Shown in pieces: positions 23,876 to 32,856 of a stretch of DNA of 64,000 bases. This DNA is from 2-12-FULL-60-19 sp041483675. Its GTDB lineage: Bacteria > Desulfobacterota > Binatia > UBA9968. The number at the start of each line of letters is the position of its first letter. The stretch's first letter is position 1. The translations under genes were made by a program, and so were the position numbers. A model generated the notes under the pieces. It saw only the letters and a list, made by a program, of their open reading frames with translations, made no database searches and was not told the origin of the DNA. The stretch is from positions 6,633 through 70,632 of the forward strand of contig JBGPGE010000007.1 in NCBI GenBank assembly GCA_041483675.1. The letters run 5' to 3'.

Positions 23876-26521
23876 GTGAAGAACCTCTATTGGCTTCGGG
23901 TCGTTGTCCTCCAAAGCGCGCTTTTTCTAGTCGCATCCGCGCACGTTTACGCCCAGCAGTCGCCTGCGGGAGTCGTGACCGCCCTTCAGGGCAAGGCGCA
24001 GTTGACCCGCCCCGCCGCGCCCGGCCCCGTCGCCCTGCGCTTTAAAGACGGAGTGCTTCTCCGCGACACCATCGACACCCAGGAGAAATCCCTGGTGCGC
24101 GTCCTGTTCGGCGGCAAGAGCACCGTCACGCTGCGCGAGTTGTCGCGCCTCGAAGTGCGCGAAGAGATGCTTCCGACCGGCGCTACCCGGTCCACCATGG
24201 AGTTGTCCTCGGGGGCCATGTTGGTCAATGTCGCGAAGCAGCTGATGGGTCCCGGCGACGAGGTCGTCATCCGCACGCCCAACGCCGTCGCCGCCGTGCG
24301 CGGCACCCTCGTCTTTACTCAAGTCATCCAGGCGTTCGACCAGGCGATCTTCACGGTTCTTTCCGGCCTTGTCAGCTTGCAGGGTCAGCTGATTGGCCCG
24401 AACACTCAGGCTATCGTCAGCGGAACCGGCATAAAAATTTCGACGATCAGCCAGCAGCAAGCCAACCAGATTTTGAGCCAATCGCAAATCGGAGGGAAGC
24501 CCAGCTCCGAGAATAGCCAGACGCAGACCGCCACTGCGACCGGAGTTGCCGATGTTTTGGTGGCGCTTGCAGGCGGACCGCCGCCATCTCCGCCCTCGGC
24601 TCCGCCGCCTCCTTCTCCCCCGCCTCCTCCCCCTCCTCCTACGATACCGTCTTCGAGCTTTCCCCTTACCTTTCCCCTTGCCTCCCCGGCCCCCCCGTTT
24701 GTGGTTGCTAATGGTTCACTTAACACTGGCGCTTCCAGCCTCTTTCAGCTCTCTTCCGGCCAGACCGTTACGCAAAGCCAGCCGCTTCTGATCGCGACCA
24801 GCGCCAACATCAATATCGGCGGCAACGGCTTCAACAATTCAGGGAATTTCACGAGCACCTCTCCCGCCGCGCTCTTTCAACTCACCGATAGCGCCGCCTC
24901 CATAGGGGGAAGCCTGGTCAAGATGGACGGAGGCACACTCACCACTGCCGGATCTTTGATCGAGCTGACAAACGCCAGTCTCAATCTGGGGACCCATGCA
25001 GTGGTTCAGATTTTAAATGCGAGCCCTGGGAACACTCTCACCAATACGGTCGGACCGGTGATTAAAATCACCGGCGGGTCGTTGACGGCTGATTTTCTGG
25101 GGCTTGGCGACGGCTCGCAAACATACAATTTTCACGGCTCACTGCTGGATCTCACCAACGCTACCGTAACGCTCAGGAAATTCGGGGAGGATGACCCCCA
25201 TTGCGATAATTGCGGTGACAACGCGATCTTTACGCTCGCAGCCAATGAGCCTCTACTTAAACTAAACAATAGCACGCTAACGCTGAAGGACAACACGCAT
25301 GGTGATATCGGCTTTGCGAGCAGCCTCGTTTCGCAAACCGGCGTGCTGTTGAGTGCAACGAACAGCACTATAAACGTTACCGGAGGGTTCTTTTGGCTTA
25401 ACGATGTCACCCTTAGCGACACTATCCCCCAGATCCAACTCACCAACTCGACGATCACGCAAAAAAAGGGTACGGGTACGGACCCCTTTGACTCGGACAG
25501 CCTGATCAAAGTGCATGGCCTGGCTACAATCGGCGGGTCGTTAATCGCGGCCACCAACAGCATCATCAATTCAGACTCAAATTTGCTGGAGATTCAGGGT
25601 GGCGGTGGACAACTGGTCATGAACCCCGCCAACCCCGTGGCTGTATTTAGTGGCGGATCTTACACCTTCGGTGCCGATACCACCCCCCAACTCGACCCCG
25701 GTAGCAACACCTCCAATAGCCTCTTTAATCTCCAAGGCAGCAATACAAATACAGATGGGACTACCGGCTTGGGAACCGACCAGCCGATCAAAGGCAACGG
25801 GGGCGCGCCGGTTGGCACGCTTCTCGAAGCCACCGGAGGAGCAACCATCGAAGTCAAGGCGGGACCAGGGGACTCACTGGCGCCGGGGCTCCCTGTTACT
25901 GATCCCGGTTACGCCGGTACTGCCGGTAACGCGATCCGGATTGACACCGCGCTTCTCGAAGCGGCGTTGCCCCTCATTCACTTAGTCGGCACCGGAACCA
26001 CGGCCACGACGTTAACCACGGCCGGCGACACCATCAACATTTTCAAGAGCAACGTGGTGAGCACGGGGCCGGTCATCAGCCTGGACAACGGGCTGATCCA
26101 TGTGACGAGCGGCGCTCTTATCACTTTGACCAACGGGAGCAACATGAACGTGACGGGAGACCTGCTGAAGCTCATCAGCGGGAGCCAGATTAACGTGCAT
26201 ACCGGCCCGCTGATCCTGGTTACCGGAACGAGCGGCGGCGGAAGCAGCCCGGCTTCCAGCACTCTCAACGTCAGCGGCGCTTTGTTCGACTTCGGTAATA
26301 CCAGCGGGAACAACATTATCGTTAATAACCCTCAGGCGGGCAATGCATCGCGGGGCGGCCCAGCGAACAATCAATTCTCCGTTTATATATCGGGGGTCGG
26401 ATCGGCGGTCACGATAGGTACCAACCCGGTAAAGAACGATCCCGGAGGGAATTCCATCAGCATCACCGGCGCGCTCATTGAGGCGCGAAACGGTGGCAAA
26501 GTCACAATCACCGCCCCGTAA
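23876..26521 (+). CDS. Large secreted FecR-domain protein with beta-solenoid repeats
   Basis: I place the start at GTG 23876, which gives a classic signal peptide (MKNLYWLRVVVLQSALFLVA, cleavage near VYAQ); GTG 23816 in frame would add 20 unlikely residues. The protein is 881 aa. A FecR domain (about 30-170) reads VTALQGKAQLTRP, RFKDGVLLRDTIDT, LVRVLFGGKSTVTL and ELSSGAMLVNVAKQL. A Pro-rich linker follows (about 235-257), then about 600 residues of degenerate 19-24-aa repeats of the form GSLIELTNASLNLG, EPLLKLNNSTLTLK, GPVISLDNGLIHV, an adhesin-like beta-helix. It is probably surface-exposed through the divergent TPR-barrel protein. Confidence 0.75.
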   Translation: MKNLYWLRVVVLQSALFLVASAHVYAQQSPAGVVTALQGKAQLTRPAAPGPVALRFKDGVLLRDTIDTQEKSLVRVLFGGKSTVTLRELSRLEVREEMLPTGATRSTMELSSGAMLVNVAKQLMGPGDEVVIRTPNAVAAVRGTLVFTQVIQAFDQAIFTVLSGLVSLQGQLIGPNTQAIVSGTGIKISTISQQQANQILSQSQIGGKPSSENSQTQTATATGVADVLVALAGGPPPSPPSAPPPPSPPPPPPPPTIPSSSFPLTFPLASPAPPFVVANGSLNTGASSLFQLSSGQTVTQSQPLLIATSANINIGGNGFNNSGNFTSTSPAALFQLTDSAASIGGSLVKMDGGTLTTAGSLIELTNASLNLGTHAVVQILNASPGNTLTNTVGPVIKITGGSLTADFLGLGDGSQTYNFHGSLLDLTNATVTLRKFGEDDPHCDNCGDNAIFTLAANEPLLKLNNSTLTLKDNTHGDIGFASSLVSQTGVLLSATNSTINVTGGFFWLNDVTLSDTIPQIQLTNSTITQKKGTGTDPFDSDSLIKVHGLATIGGSLIAATNSIINSDSNLLEIQGGGGQLVMNPANPVAVFSGGSYTFGADTTPQLDPGSNTSNSLFNLQGSNTNTDGTTGLGTDQPIKGNGGAPVGTLLEATGGATIEVKAGPGDSLAPGLPVTDPGYAGTAGNAIRIDTALLEAALPLIHLVGTGTTATTLTTAGDTINIFKSNVVSTGPVISLDNGLIHVTSGALITLTNGSNMNVTGDLLKLISGSQINVHTGPLILVTGTSGGGSSPASSTLNVSGALFDFGNTSGNNIIVNNPQAGNASRGGPANNQFSVYISGVGSAVTIGTNPVKNDPGGNSISITGALIEARNGGKVTITAP

Positions 26522-26546
26522 TCATTCAAGCTAGGCCGCAAACCGA

Positions 26547-29500
26547 TCAGCTCATTCTCACCGACACAACCTTCGACACGCCCGGCTCCTGCATGGTGAT
26601 GCCGTAGAGCACCTCGGCGGCCTGCATGGTCCGCTTGTTGTGCGTGATGAGGATGAATTGCGAGAAGCTGCTCATCTCGTGAATCATCTCGTTGAAGCGG
26701 TCGAGATTGGCGTCGTCGAGCGGCGCGTCCACCTCGTCGAGGAAACAGAACGGGCTGGGCTTGGTGAGAAAGATGGCGAAGAGCAGGCTCACGGCGGTCA
26801 GCGCCTTCTCGCCGCCTGAGAGCAGCGTGATCGACTGCAACTTTTTGCCGGGCGGCTGGGCCACGATCTCGATGCCGGTTTCGAGGACATCGTTTTCGTC
26901 GGTCAACACGAGACGCGCCTTGCCGCCGCGGAACAGGCGGGGGAAAATCTCCTCGAACTTCTGGCTGATCTCGTCGAAGCTTTCTTTGAAGCGCAGCCGG
27001 CAGACGCGATTTAGCTTGGCGATGGTCTGCTGGAGATCGGCGATCGACGCTTCGAGATCCTGCTTCTGCTTGCTCAAAAACTGGTAGCGGCCGTTCAGTT
27101 CCTCGAACTCGCCGATGGCGGCCAGGTTCACTTCTCCCATGCGCTCCAGCCGCCCCCGCAGCTCGTCTATCTCCAGGTGGAGATCCTCTGCGGAGATTTC
27201 CACGGGCGCGGCTTCGGCCCTTCGACGTTGCTCAGGACCGGCCGGCAGTTCGCTCGGGTTAATGTCGTATTTCTCCCGCATACCGTCCAGGAGATGCTGC
27301 AAATTAAGTCTCTGCTCCGAGAGAGCGATCTGGATTTGATTCTTCTCTTCCTGGCAGGCCTGTCCCAAGGGGCGCAGCTCTTTGACAGCTTCGTCGAGCT
27401 CGGCAAGAGCGCGCGAAATCTCGCGGTAGCTCTGACGTTCGCTCTCCAGCGCCGCCTCCAACTCCGCCAACGCGACTTTCGCTTCAGCGAGCGCGATCTC
27501 GGCCGCGCCGATCTCGCCGCCCAGTCGATCTTTCCTGCGCTGCGCTTCGATCGAGTCGCTGTCCGCAGCCTCTATCCGGCGGGAGATATCCTCATGCAGG
27601 CTGCGCCGGTTCTCCAGATCGACGTTGGCGTGGTCCTTTTTCTCGCTCAGGGTTGCGCCGCGAATTCTCGACTGCGTCGCCTCGCCTTCGAGCTGTTTGA
27701 GCGCGGTCTCGAGCCGCGGGAGAATCTCCTGCCGCTCTTCCAGCGATTTTTCCGCCAGCAACTTGCCGCCGGCGCAGAGGTCGATCTCAACGCGACATTT
27801 TTCGATCGCTTCCTCGAGCGAGCGCAAGACGCCGGCCAAATGGCCCTGCTCCTCGGCGAGCGCCTGCCGCGTCTGCTCGAGCCGCTTGACCTCCTGATCC
27901 GCGTCCGCCACGTCGCGCTCGAACCCGACGCGCTCCAGATCGAGCCGGTGGTTTTCCGCGACAAAGCCGGCCCGGCTCTCTTCGGCCTTGGCGAGATCGG
28001 CCTTGAGTCCGCTCAGCGCCTGCTCCTCGGCTCGCAGCTTTACCTGAAGCTCCGACAGCAGCTCCGCCATCTCGCGCATGCGGCGGCGCTGGGAGAGCAG
28101 GTTGCCTTCCAGGCCGTCGAGGCTGCCGCCGGTCACCACGCCCATCGGGTCGATCACTTCTCCCTCGGGCGTGACCAGCGTGCAGCTAAATCCGTTGCGG
28201 TTCCACAGGCTCAGGCCGGACTTGATGTCGCGCACCATGACGACGTTGGCCAGCAGGTATTCGGCGATTTCCTTGTAGCCGTCTTTAACGGAGACGAGAC
28301 TCAGCATCGGCGCCACGACTTCCGGCTCGGACAGCGGAAGCTCTTTAAACTCGCGCCGGGAAAGCTCGCGCGGGATGAAGCTGCCGCGCCCGGACGATTC
28401 GCGCTTGAGATAGTCGATCGCTTCGAGACCCGCGTCGTGGCTGCGGACGATGACGTACTGGAGGCGGTCTCCCAGGACGGCGGTGAGCGCCTTCTCGTAA
28501 GTTTGCGGCGCTTCGATCACTTCCGCTACCAGGCCGTAGACCCCGTCGAAGGCCGCCTCTGTCTGCCGCTTGACCATGATGCTGCGTACGCCCTGCTGGT
28601 AGCCTTCGTAGTTTTTTTGCAGCGCTTCGAGGGAGACGAGCTGGGAGCGGGTCTCGTGGAGCTGCGCTCTGAGCGCGTCGATCTTTCGCTCCTGCTCTTC
28701 CCTGGCCGCGCTCCAGCGCTCGATCGCGCTTTCGGTATCGTGCATTCGCCGCGCGATCTCTGCCGCCCGCGCGAGAGTTTTTTCCAGAGCCTCGTGTCTT
28801 TCGCGCCGCGTCATCGACTGCGATTCCAGCGCGCCAGACGCCGCGTCGCCTTCCGAGCGGTTTCGCGCGAGGTCGTTTTCAACCTCGCGGCGCTCCTTTT
28901 CTTTGGCCGCGAGATCGTTGCGCGCGTGGGCCGCGCGATTGGCGAGCTCGATCAGCGAAGATTTTTCCTGCTCCAGCTCCATCTGAAGGGTGCGAATCTC
29001 GAGCCTGAGCTTTTCCAACTCGGTTTCTTTATCGCGCAGGTAGGATTCCTCGAACAGCGAGAGTTGGACGAAGTGCTCCTGGGCCTTCTCCAGCTCCTCG
29101 ATCTCGCGGGCGAGGCCGTGGACCTTGCCCCGTAGCTCGTGGAGCTGCGCCGCCGCTTTCTTCTCCGCCTCTTCGGCGGCGGTCCGGTCACGCTTCAGAA
29201 ATTCGATTCTCTGATCGTCTCCCTGGAGGCGCACCTTGTGCTGATAAACCGTCTCCTGCTTGGCCGAGATCGACCGGTCCGCTTCCATGAGAGACAGGCG
29301 AACGGCTTCTCCCTCGGACTCTTTGGCGTGGAGGGACGCCGAGATTTCGGTGAAGCGGTCTTCGACGGCTTTTAGACTCGACTCCTCGCGCGCAATCTCC
29401 TGCTCCAACCGGCTCTTTTGCCGGCCGGCCCAGGCAAGCTCTTTCTCTTTCAACTCCTGGCGCAGCGCCTTAAAGCGCTCCGCCTTCTTGGCCTGGAGCT

Positions 29501-30125
29501 CCATGCTGCGGATCTGCCGCTCGATCTCGCGCACGATGTCGCTCACGCGCAAGAGATTCTGCTGCGTCCGTTCGAGCTTGCGCTCGGCGATGAGCTTGCG
29601 CCCTTTGTATTTGCTCGTGCCGGCGGCCTCCTCGATGATCAGCCGCCGCTCCTCGGGCTTGGCGTTGACCAGCTCGTCGACGCGTCCCTGCTCGACGATC
29701 GAGTAGGCCTTGTTGCCGACGCCGGTGCCGAGGAAAAACTCGATGATGTCTTTCAGGCGGCAGGGAACTTTGTTGAGTTCGTACTCCGACTCGCCCGAGC
29801 GGAAAAGCCGTCGCGTGATCATGATTTCGGTAAAGCCGCTGTACTCAGCCGGCCCGCGGCCGTCCTCGTTGTCGAGCACCAGCGAGACTTCCGCCATGCC
29901 GGTCTGCGCGAGGCTCTCGCTGCCGTTGAAGATCACGTCTTCCATCATGTGGCCGCGCAGGTGGCGGGCGCTCTGCTCGCCCATCACCCAGCGCAGCGCG
30001 TCGACGATATTGGATTTGCCGCAGCCGTTCGGCCCCACGACTCCGGTGATACCCGCCGGAAACTGGATGAGGGTCTTCTGGGCGAAGGATTTGAAACCGA
30101 CTGCTTCGAGACTTTTAAGGCGCAT
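26547..30125 (-). CDS. smc: Chromosome segregation protein SMC
   Basis: 1192-aa SMC ATPase, normal length. The N-terminal head has FKSFAQKTLIQFPAGITGVV and Walker A GPNGCGKSNIVDALRWVMGE (about residues 31-50). Two long coiled-coil arms flank a hinge at about residues 520-640 (GVYGLVAEVIEAPQTYEKAL to TLVTPEGEVIDPMGVVTGGS). The C-terminal head has the signature TLLSGGEKALTAVSLLFAIF and Walker B FCFLDEVDAPLDDANL. It acts with ScpA/ScpB in chromosome organisation; neither is nearby. In the second arm, a short palindromic repeat seems to have entered the coding sequence (27216-27246). Confidence 0.95.
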   Translation of the reverse strand: MRLKSLEAVGFKSFAQKTLIQFPAGITGVVGPNGCGKSNIVDALRWVMGEQSARHLRGHMMEDVIFNGSESLAQTGMAEVSLVLDNEDGRGPAEYSGFTEIMITRRLFRSGESEYELNKVPCRLKDIIEFFLGTGVGNKAYSIVEQGRVDELVNAKPEERRLIIEEAAGTSKYKGRKLIAERKLERTQQNLLRVSDIVREIERQIRSMELQAKKAERFKALRQELKEKELAWAGRQKSRLEQEIAREESSLKAVEDRFTEISASLHAKESEGEAVRLSLMEADRSISAKQETVYQHKVRLQGDDQRIEFLKRDRTAAEEAEKKAAAQLHELRGKVHGLAREIEELEKAQEHFVQLSLFEESYLRDKETELEKLRLEIRTLQMELEQEKSSLIELANRAAHARNDLAAKEKERREVENDLARNRSEGDAASGALESQSMTRRERHEALEKTLARAAEIARRMHDTESAIERWSAAREEQERKIDALRAQLHETRSQLVSLEALQKNYEGYQQGVRSIMVKRQTEAAFDGVYGLVAEVIEAPQTYEKALTAVLGDRLQYVIVRSHDAGLEAIDYLKRESSGRGSFIPRELSRREFKELPLSEPEVVAPMLSLVSVKDGYKEIAEYLLANVVMVRDIKSGLSLWNRNGFSCTLVTPEGEVIDPMGVVTGGSLDGLEGNLLSQRRRMREMAELLSELQVKLRAEEQALSGLKADLAKAEESRAGFVAENHRLDLERVGFERDVADADQEVKRLEQTRQALAEEQGHLAGVLRSLEEAIEKCRVEIDLCAGGKLLAEKSLEERQEILPRLETALKQLEGEATQSRIRGATLSEKKDHANVDLENRRSLHEDISRRIEAADSDSIEAQRRKDRLGGEIGAAEIALAEAKVALAELEAALESERQSYREISRALAELDEAVKELRPLGQACQEEKNQIQIALSEQRLNLQHLLDGMREKYDINPSELPAGPEQRRRAEAAPVEISAEDLHLEIDELRGRLERMGEVNLAAIGEFEELNGRYQFLSKQKQDLEASIADLQQTIAKLNRVCRLRFKESFDEISQKFEEIFPRLFRGGKARLVLTDENDVLETGIEIVAQPPGKKLQSITLLSGGEKALTAVSLLFAIFLTKPSPFCFLDEVDAPLDDANLDRFNEMIHEMSSFSQFILITHNKRTMQAAEVLYGITMQEPGVSKVVSVRMS
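27216..27246. repeat. Short palindromic repeat inside smc
   Basis: Contains CCCTTCGACGTTGCTCAGGA, which matches the nested element in copy A (ATTCGACGTGGCTCAGGG at about 20485-20502). Read in the other frames it gives PSTLLRTG and VLSNVEG, strings typical of the widespread TTCGAC...GCTCAGG intergenic repeat family. Smc translation remains open through it as LPAGPEQRRRAEAAPVEI. Confidence 0.6.
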
Positions 30126-30300
30126 AATTAAAGCTTGCGTCTCAGCCCGGGCTGAAAATCGCTTGAGATAACTATTTCACAAGCGAAAAAGTGTGTCAAG
30201 ACAGAATTACAATATGCAGGGCAGAAAGGCGGGGAGACCACAAGATATTGCGTAAAAAGCCAATCCTTGCGGGGCCTGAAACGGCCCAAATAGGGCGAAA

Positions 30301-30933
30301 CTACCTCTCCAGCAACTCGGTATTCCAGTAGGAGACGTCGGCCATGTTCAGGAACGGGAGCCACTCGCGGTAGCTGGAGAGGCTGAAAGTCTCCTGCATA
30401 AAAGGGGTCCACTTCGGCCTGAGCGGCTTGCGCGCCAGCCCCATCCCGGCCTCTTGCGGAGTGCGGCCGCCCTTGCGCCGGTTGCAGTCCAGGCACGAGC
30501 AGACCACGTTTTCCCAGGTGGAACTCCCGCCGCGCGAGCGGGGGATGACGTGATCGAGATTCAACTCCTGGCGGGGCCGCCTCTCGCCGCAATACTGGCA
30601 GGTGCAGTTGTCCCTGGCGTAGATGTTATAGCGGCTGAAGCGCACCTGCCGCTTGGGCACGCGGTCGTAGCCGACGAGCAGGATCACTCGCGGGACGCGA
30701 ATCAGCCGGTTGACCAGCCCCACGGATTCCTCGCGCACCGAGACCGACAGCTGGCTCCAGCTTTGGAAATCGAAGGTCTGGTACTGTTCGTTTACCACCC
30801 GGGCGACGTCCTGATAGACGAGTGAGAACGCCCGCTTGACCGAGGTGACGTGGATCGGCAGATACGAACGGTTAAGGATCAAAACCTTCGTGTTGAGGAT
30901 CGAATAAGTCGGGATGGTCGCAACGTGATCCAT
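30301..30933 (-). CDS. HNH endonuclease family protein
   Basis: 210 aa from the ATG at 30933 (MDHVATIPTYSILNTKVLIL), which has an AGGCGG ribosome-binding site. The N-terminal half (LNRSYLPIHVTSVKRAFSLV, YDRVPKRQVRFSRYNIYARD) is the conserved extension of the common soil-bacterial HNH family. The HNH domain runs about residues 125-175: CQYCGERRPRQELNLDHVIP, then SRGGSSTWENVVCSCLDCNR. It has two CxxC pairs, the DH dyad and the Asn/His positions. Family members are widespread and chromosomal, and the DNA target is unknown. It follows a possible small ORF at 31036-31293. Confidence 0.88.
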   Translation of the reverse strand: MDHVATIPTYSILNTKVLILNRSYLPIHVTSVKRAFSLVYQDVARVVNEQYQTFDFQSWSQLSVSVREESVGLVNRLIRVPRVILLVGYDRVPKRQVRFSRYNIYARDNCTCQYCGERRPRQELNLDHVIPRSRGGSSTWENVVCSCLDCNRRKGGRTPQEAGMGLARKPLRPKWTPFMQETFSLSSYREWLPFLNMADVSYWNTELLER

Positions 30934-31035
30934 GACAAAACCGCCTGAGCAGTTAGTTCTCCTTACGCGCACGCTTGAGGTAGCCTTACCAAAATATCGG
31001 CGCAGGAGACCAAAGTCAACCAACGGAAGGAGGGA

Positions 31036-31293
31036 TCAACCACGATCACCGGCGGCTGGCAATCTCTCTCCGGGCCGATGCGATACGTCGATATTACGCT
31101 GCTCCCAGGAAAGGGGAGTAGCTCTCAGCCACGCTTGATTCTCTTCGTCCCACGCATAGGCCCTCCGAGAGACCGCCATCCGCCGGAAGGTGATTCCGAC
31201 GGTCTGTTGAACTTCCGCCTGCTTTGGACTATAAATAACCTTAATAAAGCGCAAATCGATGGATCCCCGAGTGGTGAGGAGTGCTCCTCCCAT
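31036..31293 (-). CDS. Small hypothetical protein, 85 aa
   Basis: Supported mainly by a strong ribosome-binding site: the minus strand reads AAGGAGGGAAGATAA then ATG at 31293. The product begins MGGALLTTRGSIDLRFIKVI and contains ITFRRMAVSRRAYAWDEENQ. I do not recognise it. It lies in the otherwise gene-free 405 bp between the divergent HNH and rng genes, reading toward HNH with a 102-bp gap. The alternative is that this region is only the rng 5' leader; RNase E/G genes often have long regulated leaders. Confidence 0.4.
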   Translation of the reverse strand: MGGALLTTRGSIDLRFIKVIYSPKQAEVQQTVGITFRRMAVSRRAYAWDEENQAWLRATPLSWEQRNIDVSHRPGERLPAAGDRG

Positions 31294-31338
31294 TTATCTT
31301 CCCTCCTTGCAGACAGCTTCCCAACGAAACGAGAGTGC

Positions 31339-32853
31339 ATGAAACAGGACATTTACATTAATTCCACACCCCAGGAGAGCCGCATCGCCCTGATGGAAGA
31401 CGGCGAGTTGACCGACCTGCTCATCGAGCGCCGGCAGGAACGGGGCATCGTCGGCAACGTCTACAAGGGCAAGGTCGGCCGCGTGCTGCCCGGAATGCAG
31501 GCCGCCTTTGTCGAGATCGGCATGGAAAAGGCGGGCTTTCTCCATGTCTCGGACTTCTTTCCCGTGGAGGACAGCGGCTCCGCCTTGCTCGCCGGCACTG
31601 ACAACGAGATCGTGGTCGAGGCTCCCAAGCCGGTCTCCCACAACCGCCGTCTGCCGATCGAAAAACAGCTCTCCCACGGACGGGAGATTCTTGTCCAAGT
31701 TGCCAAGGATCCGCTCGGCACCAAAGGGGCGCGGATCACTTCCCATATCTCGCTGCCGGGCCGCTATATGGTTTACATGCCGACCGTGAACCACGTCGGC
31801 ATCTCGCGGCGGATCGACGACGACAAGGAGCGAAAGCGTCTCAAAGAGATCGCAGTGTCGTTGTCGAAAAGCGAAGGCGGCTTCATCCTCAGGACCGCCT
31901 CCGAGGGGCAGAGCAAGAGGGAGCTTCAGCGGGACCTCGCGTTTCTCCACAAGCTCTGGCGCAAATGCCTCCAGAAGGCCGAGTCCGCGCCGGCGCCGTC
32001 GCTGATCCATCAAGACCTGGATCTCATCTCCAGGACAATCCGCGATTCCTTTACCACAGAGACCCACTCGGTGGTCGTCGATCAGGTGAAGGAGTATCGC
32101 CGGATTCTCGAGTTCGTCGGCCAATTCATGCCGCGGCTCAAGCCGAAGATCACGCTCTACACCGAGACCGAGCCGATCATGGACCGCTACGGCGTCGAAG
32201 CGAAGATCACCAAGGCGCTCGAACGGAAAGTGTGGCTCCGCTCCGGAGGCTATCTCATCATCGAGCGGACCGAGGCGCTGACCGCGATCGACGTGAACAC
32301 CGGGCGCTTCGTCGGCAAGCGGAGCCAGGAAGAGACGATCCTCAGGACCAACACGGAAGCGGTGCAGGAGATCGTCCGCCAGTTGCGCCTCAGAAATATC
32401 GGCGGGATCATCATCCTGGACTTCATCGACATGGAGAAAGAGGGCAATCGGAAGCGGATCTACGAGGCGCTCAGAGAGGCGATCAAGGGGGACAAGGCGC
32501 GCACCAATATCCTCAAGATCTCCGAGCTGGGGCTGGTCGAGATGACGCGCCAGCGCACGCGCGAGAGCCTCGAGAACACGCTGCTGAGCCTCTGCCCGCA
32601 CTGCGAGGGGCGCGGCCGGATCAAGTCCAACGTGACGGTCGCCTATGAGATTTTACGGGCGATCAAGAAGCAGAAGACCCAACTGGCGGAGGGCAAGAGG
32701 ATCGTCGTTCGTCTCCATCCCGACATCGCCAACTTCCTCTACGACGAAGAGAGCCACGGCCTCGACTTCCTCGAACGCGAGATCAACCACAAAATCATCC
32801 TCAAGGCCGCCGAGAACCTGCGCCACGACCAGTACGAGGTCTCGGCGGTGTGA
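31339..32853 (+). CDS. rng: Ribonuclease G / Rne-Rng family endoribonuclease
   Basis: 504 aa from the ATG at 31339 (MKQDIYINSTPQESRIALME). An S1 RNA-binding domain lies at about residues 35-125 (GIVGNVYKGKVGRVLPGMQA, then FVEIGMEKAGFLHVSD). The catalytic core has LTAIDVNTGRFVGKR and GGIIILDFIDMEKEGNRKRI, supplying the two metal-binding Asp residues, and the Zn-link CPHCEGRGRI. It matures 16S rRNA and turns over mRNA. The last 32 codons (32758-32853) are duplicated in diverged form at 34153-34224 and 34658-34753. The Fic gene ends 3 bp past the rng stop. Confidence 0.93.
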   Translation: MKQDIYINSTPQESRIALMEDGELTDLLIERRQERGIVGNVYKGKVGRVLPGMQAAFVEIGMEKAGFLHVSDFFPVEDSGSALLAGTDNEIVVEAPKPVSHNRRLPIEKQLSHGREILVQVAKDPLGTKGARITSHISLPGRYMVYMPTVNHVGISRRIDDDKERKRLKEIAVSLSKSEGGFILRTASEGQSKRELQRDLAFLHKLWRKCLQKAESAPAPSLIHQDLDLISRTIRDSFTTETHSVVVDQVKEYRRILEFVGQFMPRLKPKITLYTETEPIMDRYGVEAKITKALERKVWLRSGGYLIIERTEALTAIDVNTGRFVGKRSQEETILRTNTEAVQEIVRQLRLRNIGGIIILDFIDMEKEGNRKRIYEALREAIKGDKARTNILKISELGLVEMTRQRTRESLENTLLSLCPHCEGRGRIKSNVTVAYEILRAIKKQKTQLAEGKRIVVRLHPDIANFLYDEESHGLDFLEREINHKIILKAAENLRHDQYEVSAV

Positions 32854-32856
32854 ACG

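Noticed and set aside
27177..29135. 652-codon open frame antisense to smc
   Set aside because: It is the mirror of the high-GC smc coding sequence, has no ribosome-binding site or recognisable domain, and its Leu/Arg/Ala-rich product is typical of antisense artefacts.
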